From: Alphaproteobacteria bacterium
Lineage (GTDB): Bacteria > Pseudomonadota > Alphaproteobacteria > Rhodobacterales > Rhodobacteraceae
Reading direction: 5' to 3'
Assembly (NCBI GenBank): GCA_030425145.1
Contig: JAUHVK010000005.1
Span: 62,001 to 126,000 of the forward strand
DNA length: 64,000 nucleotides
Shown here: in pieces, positions 39,541-48,367 of the stretch
How positions within the stretch are numbered: the stretch's first letter is position 1
Layout: each line of letters opens with the position of its first letter
The notes under the pieces: generated by a model
The model's database searches: none
What the model was told of the DNA's origin: nothing
The model's input: only the letters and a program-made list of their open reading frames with translations
Made by a program: the position numbers and the translations under genes

Positions 39541-42354
39541 TTACTGCTCTTTGGCACGGGCGGCACCTTCGGAAATCGCGGTGCGCAGTTTGGCTTCTAG
39601 AGATTTCTGTTTGTTCTCGGAATGGAATTTCAGTCCGAACATGTCTTTGACATAGAAGGTGTCCACGACCTGTTCGCCATAGGTCGCGATCACCGCCGAG
39701 GCGATGTAGACGTTGGCATTGGCGAGAGTGCGGGTCAGGTCGAAGAGCAGGCCAGGACGGTCGCGGGTATCGACCTCGATGATGGTGTAGATCTCGGATC
39801 CGTCATTGTCGAAAGTGATCGAGGTAGGCACCTTGAAGGCGCGTTCACGCTTTTTGATCTTGTCGCGCGGTTTGATTGCATCGCGCGGGACGATATCGCC
39901 GCGCAGGGTTTTTGCGATCATTTCGCGCAGGCGAGGGATGCGCACGTCTTCGTAGGGCGAGCCGTCGGCATCCTGAATCCAGAAAGCGGCGGTGGCAAAA
40001 CCGTCCTTCGAGGTAAAGGTGCGCGCGTCAACCACGTTGGCTCCGACCAGCGCCAGCGCCCCGGCGAGGCGCGAAAAGATGCCGGGGTGATCGGATAGGG
40101 CAAAGCAGGCGCGGGTTGCGTCGCGGTCTTCGTCGGGGTGGATATCGATGCGGATCTCGTTGTCGCCGATATCGCGCAGAAGCTCGGCAAAGATCTTGTG
40201 CGCGGTGACGTGCAGGCCCTGCCAGTAAGGCGGGTAATGGCGCCCGGTTTCGATGCGCAGATCTTTGGCATCCCAACCTTCGAGCGCTTCGCGCAGGGCT
40301 TTCTTGGCCTCGGCGCCGCGGTTTTCGCGATTGAGTGCCTCCATTCCGTCTTCGAGCGCGCGGCGGGTCTGGCGGTAGAGCGCGCGGATGAGCACTGCTT
40401 TCCAGTTGTTCCAGGTGCCCGGTCCAACGCCGCGGATGTCACAGACGGTGAGCACGCAGAGCAAGTCGAGCCTTTCGCGGGTCTGAACCGCTTTGGCGAA
40501 ATCGCGCACGGTGCGCGGGTCGGCGATGTCGCGTTTCTGCGCCATGTCGGACATCAGCAGGTGATAGCGCACCAGCCATTCGACAGTGGCGCATTCCTGT
40601 TTGTTCAGGCCTAGGCGCGGCGCCACTTTGCGGGCGATCTTGGCGCCGAGGACCGAATGATCCTCGTCCTGACCCTTACCGATATCGTGCAGCAGGAGGG
40701 CGATGTAGAGCACCTTGCGGTTGACGCCCTCTTTGAGGATCGAGCTGGCGACGGGCAGGTCTTCCTCGAGATGGCCGTTTTCAATCTCGCTCAGGTGCCA
40801 GATGCATTGGATCGTGTGTTCGTCCACCGTGTAGTGGTGGTACATGTTGAACTGCATCATCGCCACGATCGGTTCGAACTCGGGGATGAAGGCGGAGAGC
40901 ACACCCAGTTCGTTCATGCGGCGCAGCGCGCGTTCGGGATTGCCGTGCTTCAACAGCAGGTCGAGAAAAATGCGCTGCGCCTCCTTGTCGTTGCGCATGT
41001 CGCGGTCGATGAGATGCAGGTTGGCGCTGATCAGGCGCATCGCGTCGGCGTGGATCAGAAGGCCGGTGCGGAGGGCTTCTTCGAAGACCCGCAACAGGTT
41101 CATCTTGTCGGCCAGGAACGCGGCGTCGTCCGTAATGGCGAGACGATTGTTCACCACCTCATAGCCGTCTTTCATTTTGGGCGCGCGCTTGAGAAGGCGC
41201 ATGAGCAGCGGTGGCTCTTTCTGCTGCGAGGCTTCGAGCGACGTAAGGAAGATGCGGGTCAGGTCGCCGACGGCTGTGGCGTGGCGGAAGAACTCCTGCA
41301 TGAAGATCTCAACCCCGCGGCGGCCGCCTTTGTCGGCGTAGCCCATGCGCTCGGCCACCTCGACCTGCATGTCAAAGGTGAGCTGTTCGGTGGCGCGACC
41401 CGAGGCGAGGTGCAAATGGCAGCGCACGGCCCAGAGAAAATTTTCGGCTTTGACAAAGGTTGAGAACTCTTCGGGGCGAAAGACGCCGGCGCGGACGAGT
41501 TTGCCCAGATCGTCCGTATGATGAATGTATTTCGCAATCCAGAACAGCGATTGCAGATCGCGCAGACCGCCTTTGCCCTCTTTCACATTGGGCTCGACCA
41601 TATAGCGCTGACCCTGCTTCACGTGTCGGGCGTCGCGCTCGGCAAGCTTGGCTTCGATGAATTCACCCTCGGTGCCCTTGAAAAGCGTGTTCCAGAGCTT
41701 TGTGTCGAGGTCTTCGGCCAACGGTTCGAAACCTACAAGATACCTGTGTTCGAGCATGGCCGTTCGAATGGTGAAATCGTCGGCACCAAGGCGCAGGCAG
41801 TCTTTCACCGTGCGCGAGGAATGGCCGACTTTCAGCTTCAGATCCCAGAGGATGTAGAGCATGGATTCGATCACGCTCTCGGCCCATGCGGTGATCTTGT
41901 ACGGCGTCAGAAACAGCAGATCGACATCCGAGAACGGAGCCATCTCCCCCCGCCCGTAGCCGCCTACGGCGAGAACGCATATGCGTTCGCCTTCGGTCGG
42001 GTTCGGGTTGCGGTGGATGCGTTCGGTGACCGCCTCGAAAGTGAGGGAGATCATCTGGTCGGTGAGCCAGGTATAGCCGGTGGTGACAGGCAGCGCGTTG
42101 CGGGGCTGGGCGTCCAGACGCGCTGCAATGGCCGCGCGCCCGGCTTTCTGTGCGTCCTTGAGCACCGAAACCACCGCGCCGCGAACCTCGCGGTCGTCAA
42201 AGCTGTCGCCAATTGCCGCCCACATCGCATCGCGCAGGGCTGGCACATCGAGGATGTCGGAGAATTCGTCAGAGGCCGTTGTGGCCTCCGACGGATTGGT
42301 CAAGCTCAGGGATTTAGAAGCCTGCGCTGCCGAAGCCGGATGGGGCTGGGTCAA
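39541..42354 (-). CDS. glnD: PII uridylyltransferase/uridylyl-removing enzyme
   Basis: A 937-residue sensor of glutamine that adds or removes UMP on PII proteins. It contains the nucleotidyltransferase motif AVGGYGRGEMAPFSDVDLLFL (near 148-168), the HD hydrolase domain (HHYTVDEHTIQ, LLHDIGKGQDEDHS) and two C-terminal ACT domains (CFALSDHPGIFSRLAGALAL; IIEVDTRDRPGLLFDLTRTLA). The start is unclear: the TTG at 42354 overlaps the upstream lipoprotein gene by 41 bases, while a second TTG at 42303 lies eight bases after that gene's stop. No ATG precedes the conserved domain closely. The upstream neighbour is a LpoA-like gene. Confidence 0.96.
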   Translation of the reverse strand: MTQPHPASAAQASKSLSLTNPSEATTASDEFSDILDVPALRDAMWAAIGDSFDDREVRGAVVSVLKDAQKAGRAAIAARLDAQPRNALPVTTGYTWLTDQMISLTFEAVTERIHRNPNPTEGERICVLAVGGYGRGEMAPFSDVDLLFLTPYKITAWAESVIESMLYILWDLKLKVGHSSRTVKDCLRLGADDFTIRTAMLEHRYLVGFEPLAEDLDTKLWNTLFKGTEGEFIEAKLAERDARHVKQGQRYMVEPNVKEGKGGLRDLQSLFWIAKYIHHTDDLGKLVRAGVFRPEEFSTFVKAENFLWAVRCHLHLASGRATEQLTFDMQVEVAERMGYADKGGRRGVEIFMQEFFRHATAVGDLTRIFLTSLEASQQKEPPLLMRLLKRAPKMKDGYEVVNNRLAITDDAAFLADKMNLLRVFEEALRTGLLIHADAMRLISANLHLIDRDMRNDKEAQRIFLDLLLKHGNPERALRRMNELGVLSAFIPEFEPIVAMMQFNMYHHYTVDEHTIQCIWHLSEIENGHLEEDLPVASSILKEGVNRKVLYIALLLHDIGKGQDEDHSVLGAKIARKVAPRLGLNKQECATVEWLVRYHLLMSDMAQKRDIADPRTVRDFAKAVQTRERLDLLCVLTVCDIRGVGPGTWNNWKAVLIRALYRQTRRALEDGMEALNRENRGAEAKKALREALEGWDAKDLRIETGRHYPPYWQGLHVTAHKIFAELLRDIGDNEIRIDIHPDEDRDATRACFALSDHPGIFSRLAGALALVGANVVDARTFTSKDGFATAAFWIQDADGSPYEDVRIPRLREMIAKTLRGDIVPRDAIKPRDKIKKRERAFKVPTSITFDNDGSEIYTIIEVDTRDRPGLLFDLTRTLANANVYIASAVIATYGEQVVDTFYVKDMFGLKFHSENKQKSLEAKLRTAISEGAARAKEQ

Positions 42355-43495
42355 GGATAGTCACCTGGTTATTGCGCACGGTCGCCACGGCGAGCCCGCG
42401 CTCATTGGTTCCGTCCGGGCGCAACCGGAAGACGCCATTGGCGCCTTGGAAGCCCGAGCTTTGAGTCAGGGCCCGCGCAGTGAGCGCATCGGAGCGGCCC
42501 TGACGGACAAGCGCACCGATTGCGGCGATGCCGTCAAATGCAAGGCCGGAAAGCGGGTGCGGATCAGCGCCATACTGTGCGCGGTAGCGGCTGTCGAAGG
42601 CGTTTTTCGCCGCCGTGTCGGGCAGAGTGAACAAGCCGCCCTGTGCGCCGGGCATCGACAGCAGTTGGGCAGGAACGTCCCATCGTGCGAGGCCGAGATA
42701 CTGGGTTGTCGACGGGTTGACCCCCGCTTCGGGAAGGAGTTGCAGAAGCAACGGCAAGGCGCCTGCGGCGTTCGAGGTCAGGAAAACCGAATCCGCGCCC
42801 GTCGAGCCGATTGTGGAGCGGATGCGCGGTACGGCGGCGGCGACGCCTTCCTGCGAGAAGGGGAAGGATTCAACTGCTGCGACGCGCACGCCATTCTGCA
42901 CGGCGGCGGATTGGATCGCGGCTTTGCCGAATTCGCCTTCGACGTTCTGCGGGTGAACGATGACCACCGAGCTGCGTCCCTGACGGGTTGCGTAGCCCAA
43001 GAGGCGATCAGCGGTGTTGCGGAATGTCGGGCCAAGAACGAACACGTTGCCGCCTGCGATGGACGGGTTGTTCGAAAAGCTGAGAACGTTGACGCCATTG
43101 TCGGCCACGGCAACGCCTGCAGCATTCGCGGCTTCGCCAAAGAGCGGTCCGAGGATGATCTGCGCGCCTTCGGCCACGGCCGTTTCGGCCTGAAGCCCGG
43201 CACGCTGGGCATCACCGGCGGTGTCGTAGACACGCAGGTCAATCTGTACGCCGTCCAATGAAGCCACGGCGAGGCGGGCGGCGTTCTCAAGGCTGGCTGC
43301 GACGGCTCCGGCGCCTGGGTCGCTGCGCGGAATCAGTAATGCCACGGGGACAGGGACATTGGTGTTGACGCTTGGTCCAGAGCCCACCCCGGGCGCGGAC
43401 ATCATCGCTGGGTCACAGGCGGCCAGACCGACAAATGCCGAAATCGCCGCGATCTTGCGCAACAACTTGCGGGGGGTAGACAAAACAGCCAACAT
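42314..43495 (-). CDS. Penicillin-binding protein activator (LpoA/YraM-like lipoprotein)
   Basis: A 393-residue lipoprotein. A lipobox (FVGLAAC) follows a basic hydrophobic leader, and the rest is a periplasmic-binding fold: VPVALLIPRSDPGAGAVAASLENAARLA, LGPLFGEAANAAGVAVADNGVNVLSFSNN and SVFLTSNAAGALPLLLQLL. It matches the C-terminal LpoA type that stimulates penicillin-binding protein 1A at the outer membrane. The ATG at 43495 has AGGGAG eight bases upstream; a GTG at 43504 is less likely. It is divergent from rsmI, an arrangement known in many Gram-negatives (lpoA/rsmI). Confidence 0.9.
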   Translation of the reverse strand: MLAVLSTPRKLLRKIAAISAFVGLAACDPAMMSAPGVGSGPSVNTNVPVPVALLIPRSDPGAGAVAASLENAARLAVASLDGVQIDLRVYDTAGDAQRAGLQAETAVAEGAQIILGPLFGEAANAAGVAVADNGVNVLSFSNNPSIAGGNVFVLGPTFRNTADRLLGYATRQGRSSVVIVHPQNVEGEFGKAAIQSAAVQNGVRVAAVESFPFSQEGVAAAVPRIRSTIGSTGADSVFLTSNAAGALPLLLQLLPEAGVNPSTTQYLGLARWDVPAQLLSMPGAQGGLFTLPDTAAKNAFDSRYRAQYGADPHPLSGLAFDGIAAIGALVRQGRSDALTARALTQSSGFQGANGVFRLRPDGTNERGLAVATVRNNQVTILDPAPSGFGSAGF

Positions 43496-43584
43496 AAAAC
43501 GCACTCCCTTAACGCGCGGAACCGGTTTCGGCGCGCGGTATTAAACAGGGGTGATAATAGACAACGACAAAGGCGGGTCTAGAC

Positions 43585-44442
43585 ATGAATTGGCAGACAC
43601 GCGAGATCGCGCCGGGGCTGTACCTTGTGGCAACCCCGCTTGGGAACGCGCGCGATATCACGCTGCGCGCGCTGGACCTGTTGGCGGGGGCGGATGTTCT
43701 GGCGGCCGAGGACACACGGTCGCTGAGGCGGTTGATGGAGATCCATGGCGTGGCCTTGGGGGATCGGCCCCTGGTGGCCTATCACGACCACAATGGTGAC
43801 CGAGTGCGGCCTAGGCTGATGGCGGCGTTGGAGGCCGGGCAATCGGTGGTTTATGCGTCGGAGGCGGGTACGCCGCTGATTTCCGATCCGGGGTTTGACC
43901 TGATGCGCGAAGCCTTGCAGGCAGGGCTGCCTTGCACCACGGCGCCTGGGCCGACGGCGGTGGTGGCGGCGCTGACCCTGTCGGGCTTGCCATCGGATCG
44001 GTTTCTGTTCGCAGGCTTCCTGCCCAACAGTTCGGGCAAGCGGAAATCAGCCTTGGGGGAGTTCGTCGCTGTGCCGGCAACGTTGATTTTCTACGAATCC
44101 CCGAAGCGGCTGGGTGCGATGCTGCGCGACGCGGCAGAGGTGCTGGGGCCGGAGCGCGAGGCGGTGGTGTGCCGGGAATTAACCAAGAAATTCGAAGAGC
44201 GTTGTGCGGGGACGCTGGCGGAATTATCCCAGAAATACACGGATGAGACCCCGAAAGGCGAAATCGTCGTGCTGATCGACCGTGGGGCCGGGGTAGTCGC
44301 GGACCAGGCGACTTTGGACGACGCGCTGGTGGAGGCGCTGACCCGACTGTCGGTCAAGGACGCGGCCAGCGAAGTCGCAAAGACATTCGGCGTGCCTCGG
44401 CGCGAGGCTTATCAAAGGGCGATGGCGTTACGGAAACGTTAG
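43585..44442 (+). CDS. rsmI: 16S rRNA (cytidine-1402-2'-O)-methyltransferase
   Basis: A 285-residue SAM-dependent methyltransferase of the tetrapyrrole-methylase fold that modifies C1402 of 16S rRNA. It begins GLYLVATPLGNARDITLRALD and contains ADVLAAEDTRSLRRLM, ASEAGTPLISDPGFDLMREA, the family marker, and IFYESPKRLGAMLRD. The C-terminal helical domain is normal in length. It is divergent from the LpoA-like gene, with an 89-base gap holding both promoters, and is followed 38 bases later by yraN on the same strand. Confidence 0.97.
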   Translation: MNWQTREIAPGLYLVATPLGNARDITLRALDLLAGADVLAAEDTRSLRRLMEIHGVALGDRPLVAYHDHNGDRVRPRLMAALEAGQSVVYASEAGTPLISDPGFDLMREALQAGLPCTTAPGPTAVVAALTLSGLPSDRFLFAGFLPNSSGKRKSALGEFVAVPATLIFYESPKRLGAMLRDAAEVLGPEREAVVCRELTKKFEERCAGTLAELSQKYTDETPKGEIVVLIDRGAGVVADQATLDDALVEALTRLSVKDAASEVAKTFGVPRREAYQRAMALRKR

Positions 44443-44480
44443 ATGTCCGGGTGGTAGTCTGAAGGGGAAAGGGGATTTTG

Positions 44481-44888
44481 ATGCCATTCGATTTTCAGAC
44501 TGACCGCTATGCGGGGACGGGCGATACGGGTTCTGTGCATCGGACCAATTACCACGCCGGTGTCAGCGCGGAACAGGCGGTGGCGCGGCATTATCAGGAT
44601 CGCGGGGCGGTGCTGCGGGAAACGCGTTGGCGCGGGCGGTCTGGTGAGATTGATCTGATCCTGTCTGAAGGCGACAGGGTGGTTTTCGTCGAAGTGAAGA
44701 AAAGCCGCACGCATGCTCAGGCGGTGCAACGCGTGACCGCCCGGCAGCTTGGACGGATCATGCGCAGTGCCGAGGATTATCTGGACCGGTGTCCGGCCGG
44801 GGCATTGACGGATGCGCGGCTGGATGTGGCGCTTGTCGATGCCGAAGGCCGGATCGATATCCTGCCCAATGCCAGCATGGGGTTCTGA
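44481..44888 (+). CDS. yraN: YraN family (UPF0102) nuclease-like protein
   Basis: A 135-residue protein of the YraN family, which has an endonuclease-like fold related to Holliday-junction resolvases. Key segments are GVSAEQAVARHYQDRGAVLRETRWRGRSGEIDLILSEGDRVVFVEVKKS: Glu in GEIDLI and the ExK of FVEVKK form the expected metal site. Natural substrates are unknown. ATG 44481 has AAAGGGG before it; a TTG one codon upstream is less likely. Its position after lpoA/rsmI is highly conserved in bacteria. Confidence 0.93.
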   Translation: MPFDFQTDRYAGTGDTGSVHRTNYHAGVSAEQAVARHYQDRGAVLRETRWRGRSGEIDLILSEGDRVVFVEVKKSRTHAQAVQRVTARQLGRIMRSAEDYLDRCPAGALTDARLDVALVDAEGRIDILPNASMGF

Positions 44889-44954
44889 CGCGCCGACCTT
44901 GCGCGCCCTTCAGGCTTGCGCCATTAAACGGGCAGAGTTTGCAGGGGGCAGCAC

Positions 44955-45887
44955 ATGAAAATCGCGTTCCAGATGGATCCGATCCAATCGGTCAACATCA
45001 ATGCCGACAGCTCGTTCCGGCTGGCGGAAGAGGCGCAGGCGCGGGGGCATGAGCTGTTCTTCTACAGCCCCGACATGCTGGCCTATGACGAGGGGCGCAT
45101 TCTGGCGACCGGACATTGGTTCACCGTGCAGCGGGTGCAGGGGGATCATGCGCAGCTTGGTCCGGTGGAGCAGATCGATCTTGCGGACGTGGATGTGGTC
45201 TGGCTGCGGCAGGACCCGCCGTTCGACATGCATTACATCACCTCGACGCATCTGCTGGACCGCCTGAAGGGAAAGACGCTGGTGGTCAATGATCCGTTCT
45301 GGGTGCGCAATTACCCGGAAAAGCTTCTGGTGCTGGATTTCCCGGACCTGACACCGCCGACGATGATTGCGCGGGATCTGGCGTCGATCAAAGCGTTCAA
45401 GGCGCGGCATGGGGATGTGATTCTGAAGCCGCTCTACGGCAATGGCGGGGCCGGGGTGTTCCGGCTGGATGCCAATGACCGCAACCTGACCTCGCTGCAC
45501 GAGCTTTTCACCGGGTTTTCGCGCGAGCCGCTGATCGTACAGAAATTCCTGCCGGATGTGTCGGCGGGCGACAAGCGGGTGATCCTGGTCGACGGCGAAG
45601 CGGTGGGTGCCATCAACCGGGTGCCGGCAGAGGGCGAGACGCGGTCGAACATGCATGTGGGCGGGCGGCCCGAGAAGATCGGGCTGACAGAGCGGGATCT
45701 GGAGATCTGCGCGCGGATCGGGCCGTTGCTCAAGGAAAAGGGTCAGGTGTTTGTCGGGATCGACGTGATCGGGACGCATCTGACCGAGATCAACGTGACC
45801 TCGCCCACCGGCATTCAGGAGCTGGAGCGGTTCGACGGGATCAATGTGGCCGAGAAAATCTGGCAGGCGATCGAAGCGAAGCTGTAA
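44955..45887 (+). CDS. gshB: Glutathione synthetase
   Basis: A 310-residue ATP-grasp enzyme joining gamma-glutamylcysteine and glycine. It begins [27 protein letters not shown], the prokaryotic GshB start, and contains [32 protein letters not shown], the ATP loop, and [18 protein letters not shown] near the end. The sequence is complete and the spacing normal. It comes 66 bases after yraN on the same strand. Two GST genes in the window would use its product. Confidence 0.97.
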   Translation: MKIAFQMDPIQSVNINADSSFRLAEEAQARGHELFFYSPDMLAYDEGRILATGHWFTVQRVQGDHAQLGPVEQIDLADVDVVWLRQDPPFDMHYITSTHLLDRLKGKTLVVNDPFWVRNYPEKLLVLDFPDLTPPTMIARDLASIKAFKARHGDVILKPLYGNGGAGVFRLDANDRNLTSLHELFTGFSREPLIVQKFLPDVSAGDKRVILVDGEAVGAINRVPAEGETRSNMHVGGRPEKIGLTERDLEICARIGPLLKEKGQVFVGIDVIGTHLTEINVTSPTGIQELERFDGINVAEKIWQAIEAKL

Positions 45888-45893
45888 GGCGCG

Positions 45894-47405
45894 TCAGGCC
45901 GTGCTTTGGGGCAGGCGGTAGCTGAGCGCTTCGGCCACGTGATCGCGGGTGAGGCTGTCGGCAGCGTCAAGATCGGCGATGCTGCGCGCGACGCGCAGGA
46001 CACGGTGATAGCCGCGCGCTGAAAGGCCGAAGCGGTCAGCGGCGCTGGTCAGAAGAGTGCGGCTTTCTGGATCAAGCTCTGTCACCTCTTCCAACAGGTC
46101 TCCCTGCAAATCGGCGTTCTGGCGCAGATCGGGGCGATTACTGAAGCGGTTGGCCTGACGGGTGCGTGCTGCCGCGATGCGGGATGCAAGCTCTTCGCTG
46201 GTGGCGCCGGAGCTGGGCAGGTCGAGATCGCGGAAGGCGACGGGAGGCACGTCTACACGCAGGTCAAAGCGGTCCATCAATGGGCCTGAGATGCGGCCCA
46301 TATAGTCTTCGCCGCAGTTGGGCGCGCGGGAGCAGGCGCGGGATGGGTCGCTGAGATACCCGCATTTGCAGGGGTTCGCGGCGGCCACCAGCAGAAACCG
46401 GCAGGGATACTTGATGTGCGCATTGGCGCGGGCGACCATTACCTCGCCTGTCTCGATCGGCTGGCGCAGGGTTTCCAGAACGGCGCGGGGGAATTCGGGA
46501 AATTCGTCCATGAACAGCACACCGTTATGGGCGAGGCTGATCTCGCCCGGTTTGGCGGTGCGCCCGCCGCCAACGATGGCGGCCATAGAGGCGGTGTGGT
46601 GCGGTTCGCGAAAAGGTCTGTCGCGGGAAATGCCGCCCGCTTCGATCAGGCCGGAGAGGGAATGCACCATCGACGTTTCCAGCGCCTCAGCCGGGGTCAG
46701 CGGGGGCAGGATGCCGGGTAGCCGAGCGGCCAGCATGGATTTGCCGGACCCCGGCGTGCCGACCATCAAAACGTGATGCCGCCCGGCAGCCGCGATTTCG
46801 AGCGCCCGCTTGGCACGTTCCTGCCCTTTGACATCCCGCATGTCGCGGTTGTCGCGGGCGTGGCTGACCTCGCCGGGATTGCAGGGGGTGAGCGGTGTGC
46901 GCCCCGTGACGTGCTGGATCACGTCCATCAGACCCTTCGCCCCAATCACCTGACAGCCCCCGACCCATGCGGCCTCGGCCCCGGAGGCGGCGGGACAGAT
47001 CAGGGCGCGGTTTTCTTCGGCTGCGGCCATCGCGGCGGGAAGTGCGCCGATCACCGGGATCAGCGCGCCGTCGAGTGACAATTCGCCCAGAGCCACCGCA
47101 TCGGCCACCGCGTCTTTGGGTAGGATGTCCAGCTCGGCCAGCAGAGCCAAGGCGATGGGCAGATCGAAATGCGACCCTTCCTTGGGTAAATCAGCGGGGG
47201 ACAGGTTCACCGTGATCCGCTTGGACGGCAGCGCGATGTGCAGGGTCGAGAGCGCGCCGCGCACGCGGTCGCGGGATTCCGAAACCGCCTTGTCCGGAAG
47301 GCCCACCAGCGAAAACGCAGGCAGGCCGGGCGTCACGGCGCATTGCACCTCGACCATGCGGGCATCAACGCCTTCGAAGGCGACGGTGTAGGCATGCGCA
47401 ACCAT
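45894..47405 (-). CDS. comM: YifB/ComM family Mg-chelatase-like ATPase
   Basis: A 503-residue protein with an N-terminal Lon-S5-like domain (VQCAVTPGLPAFSLVGLPDKAVSESRDRV) and a AAA+ domain with Walker A VGTPGSGKSMLAARLPGILPP, GEISLAHNGVLFMDEFPEFP as Walker B, and a zinc-like CKCGYLSDPSRACSRAPNC segment. ComM is a branch-migration helicase that helps integrate transformed DNA in Vibrio; in other bacteria it has a general recombination role. It is convergent with gshB; the stops are six bases apart. Confidence 0.93.
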   Translation of the reverse strand: MVAHAYTVAFEGVDARMVEVQCAVTPGLPAFSLVGLPDKAVSESRDRVRGALSTLHIALPSKRITVNLSPADLPKEGSHFDLPIALALLAELDILPKDAVADAVALGELSLDGALIPVIGALPAAMAAAEENRALICPAASGAEAAWVGGCQVIGAKGLMDVIQHVTGRTPLTPCNPGEVSHARDNRDMRDVKGQERAKRALEIAAAGRHHVLMVGTPGSGKSMLAARLPGILPPLTPAEALETSMVHSLSGLIEAGGISRDRPFREPHHTASMAAIVGGGRTAKPGEISLAHNGVLFMDEFPEFPRAVLETLRQPIETGEVMVARANAHIKYPCRFLLVAAANPCKCGYLSDPSRACSRAPNCGEDYMGRISGPLMDRFDLRVDVPPVAFRDLDLPSSGATSEELASRIAAARTRQANRFSNRPDLRQNADLQGDLLEEVTELDPESRTLLTSAADRFGLSARGYHRVLRVARSIADLDAADSLTRDHVAEALSYRLPQSTA

Positions 47406-47472
47406 GTGATCCGGTCCTCGTGTACTTTCGAGGGTGCGGCCATCATGGTTGCGAAATGGTTAACGCAGCTGC

Positions 47473-48159
47473 TCAGGCCGGGCCGGGCCAAGGCTTCGTG
47501 TCAAAGGATTTGGCGTACCAAGGCAGCGTTTCACCGGTTTTCTGCGCAATCGCGCGCCATTCGCGGAATTTTTCGTCTGCGAGATGCAGATCCACATAAG
47601 CCTGCGATGCCTCCGAGAGCGCCACATCATAGCCCGCGAAGCGGGCAGCGACGGGTGCGAAGGCGATATCGGCGATGGAATAGTCGCCGAGCAGCCACGG
47701 GCCGCGATCGGCATGTCGCTCGCGGGCATAGGCCCAGAGGGTCTCGATGCGGGCAATGTCGGTCTTTGTTGCATCGGACAAGGGGACATTCACATAGGCT
47801 GTGCGCAAGTTCATCGGGCATTCGTTGCGCAAGGCGCCGAAACCCGAATGCATTTCGGCCGCGAGTGACCGCCCCAGGGCGCGGGCAGCGGGATCGGTCG
47901 GCCAGAGGCCGCCCTCGGGGTGGCGGTCATTCAGTTCCTCGGCCATGGCGAGGGAATCCCAGACCACTGCGCCTTCGGGGGTGCGCATCGCGGGAACGGT
48001 GCGGGCGGGTGCTACGTCGGGCAATTGTTCTGCCACGGTTCCTTTGGTGAAATCGACCAAGCGAATTGCCGGATCAAGGCCGAGATGCCGGAACAACAGC
48101 CACCCGCGCAGCGACCAACTGGAATAGGCGTAATCGCCGATGAAAAGCTCGTAAGTCAT
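47473..48159 (-). CDS. Glutathione S-transferase family protein
   Basis: A 228-residue GST. The N-terminal thioredoxin-like domain begins YELFIGDYAYSSWSLRGWLLF, with the SSWSLR turn giving the likely catalytic Ser, followed by ARTVPAMRTPEGAVVWDSLAMAEEL, the glutathione cis-Pro site. The helical C-terminal domain contains WLLGDYSIADIAFAPVAARF, the N-capping box typical of this class. It resembles the maleylacetoacetate isomerase/zeta-like or YfcF-like GSTs, but the substrate cannot be assigned. It lies between comM and rpoH. Confidence 0.9.
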   Translation of the reverse strand: MTYELFIGDYAYSSWSLRGWLLFRHLGLDPAIRLVDFTKGTVAEQLPDVAPARTVPAMRTPEGAVVWDSLAMAEELNDRHPEGGLWPTDPAARALGRSLAAEMHSGFGALRNECPMNLRTAYVNVPLSDATKTDIARIETLWAYARERHADRGPWLLGDYSIADIAFAPVAARFAGYDVALSEASQAYVDLHLADEKFREWRAIAQKTGETLPWYAKSFDTKPWPGPA

Positions 48160-48367
48160 GCAGGAGTCACTCCGATTGCACGTTTCTCACGCATGTCTAG
48201 CGTAGCGCGCCGCGCATTCCCAATTTCGAATTGTGCGTGAGGCCATCACCGGAACGAATAAGAGACATCGGCGTTGGCCTGATGTTGAAACTTTTTTTCA
48301 TGAATCTTTGATCCACGGGCAGGGGGGCCTCGTAGACAGAATAAGACTTAAGACAAGGGGGGCACCA
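48160..48367. other. GST/rpoH intergenic region
   Basis: A 208-base gap between divergent genes, AT-richer near 48280-48310. It contains a possible EcfG-type promoter (separate entry), a TGATCC word at 48309 and TAAGA at 48342. Those two words are 27 bases apart, which is too far for the RpoE promoter known before rpoH-type genes in Rhodobacter. I see no RNA gene. Confidence 0.5.
48251..48275 (+). promoter_or_regulatory. Possible EcfG-type stress promoter before rpoH
   Basis: GGAAC (48251-48255), a 16-base spacer and CGTT (48272-48275) match the general-stress sigma-factor consensus GGAAC-N16/17-CGTT of alphaproteobacteria. It would start a transcript roughly 80 bases before the rpoH ATG. 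Many Rhodobacterales lack EcfG, so this could be chance. Confidence 0.35.

Noticed and set aside
48309-48346. RpoE promoter TGATCC...TAAGA before rpoH
   Set aside because: The two words are 27 bases apart; the known Rhodobacter type needs about 18.
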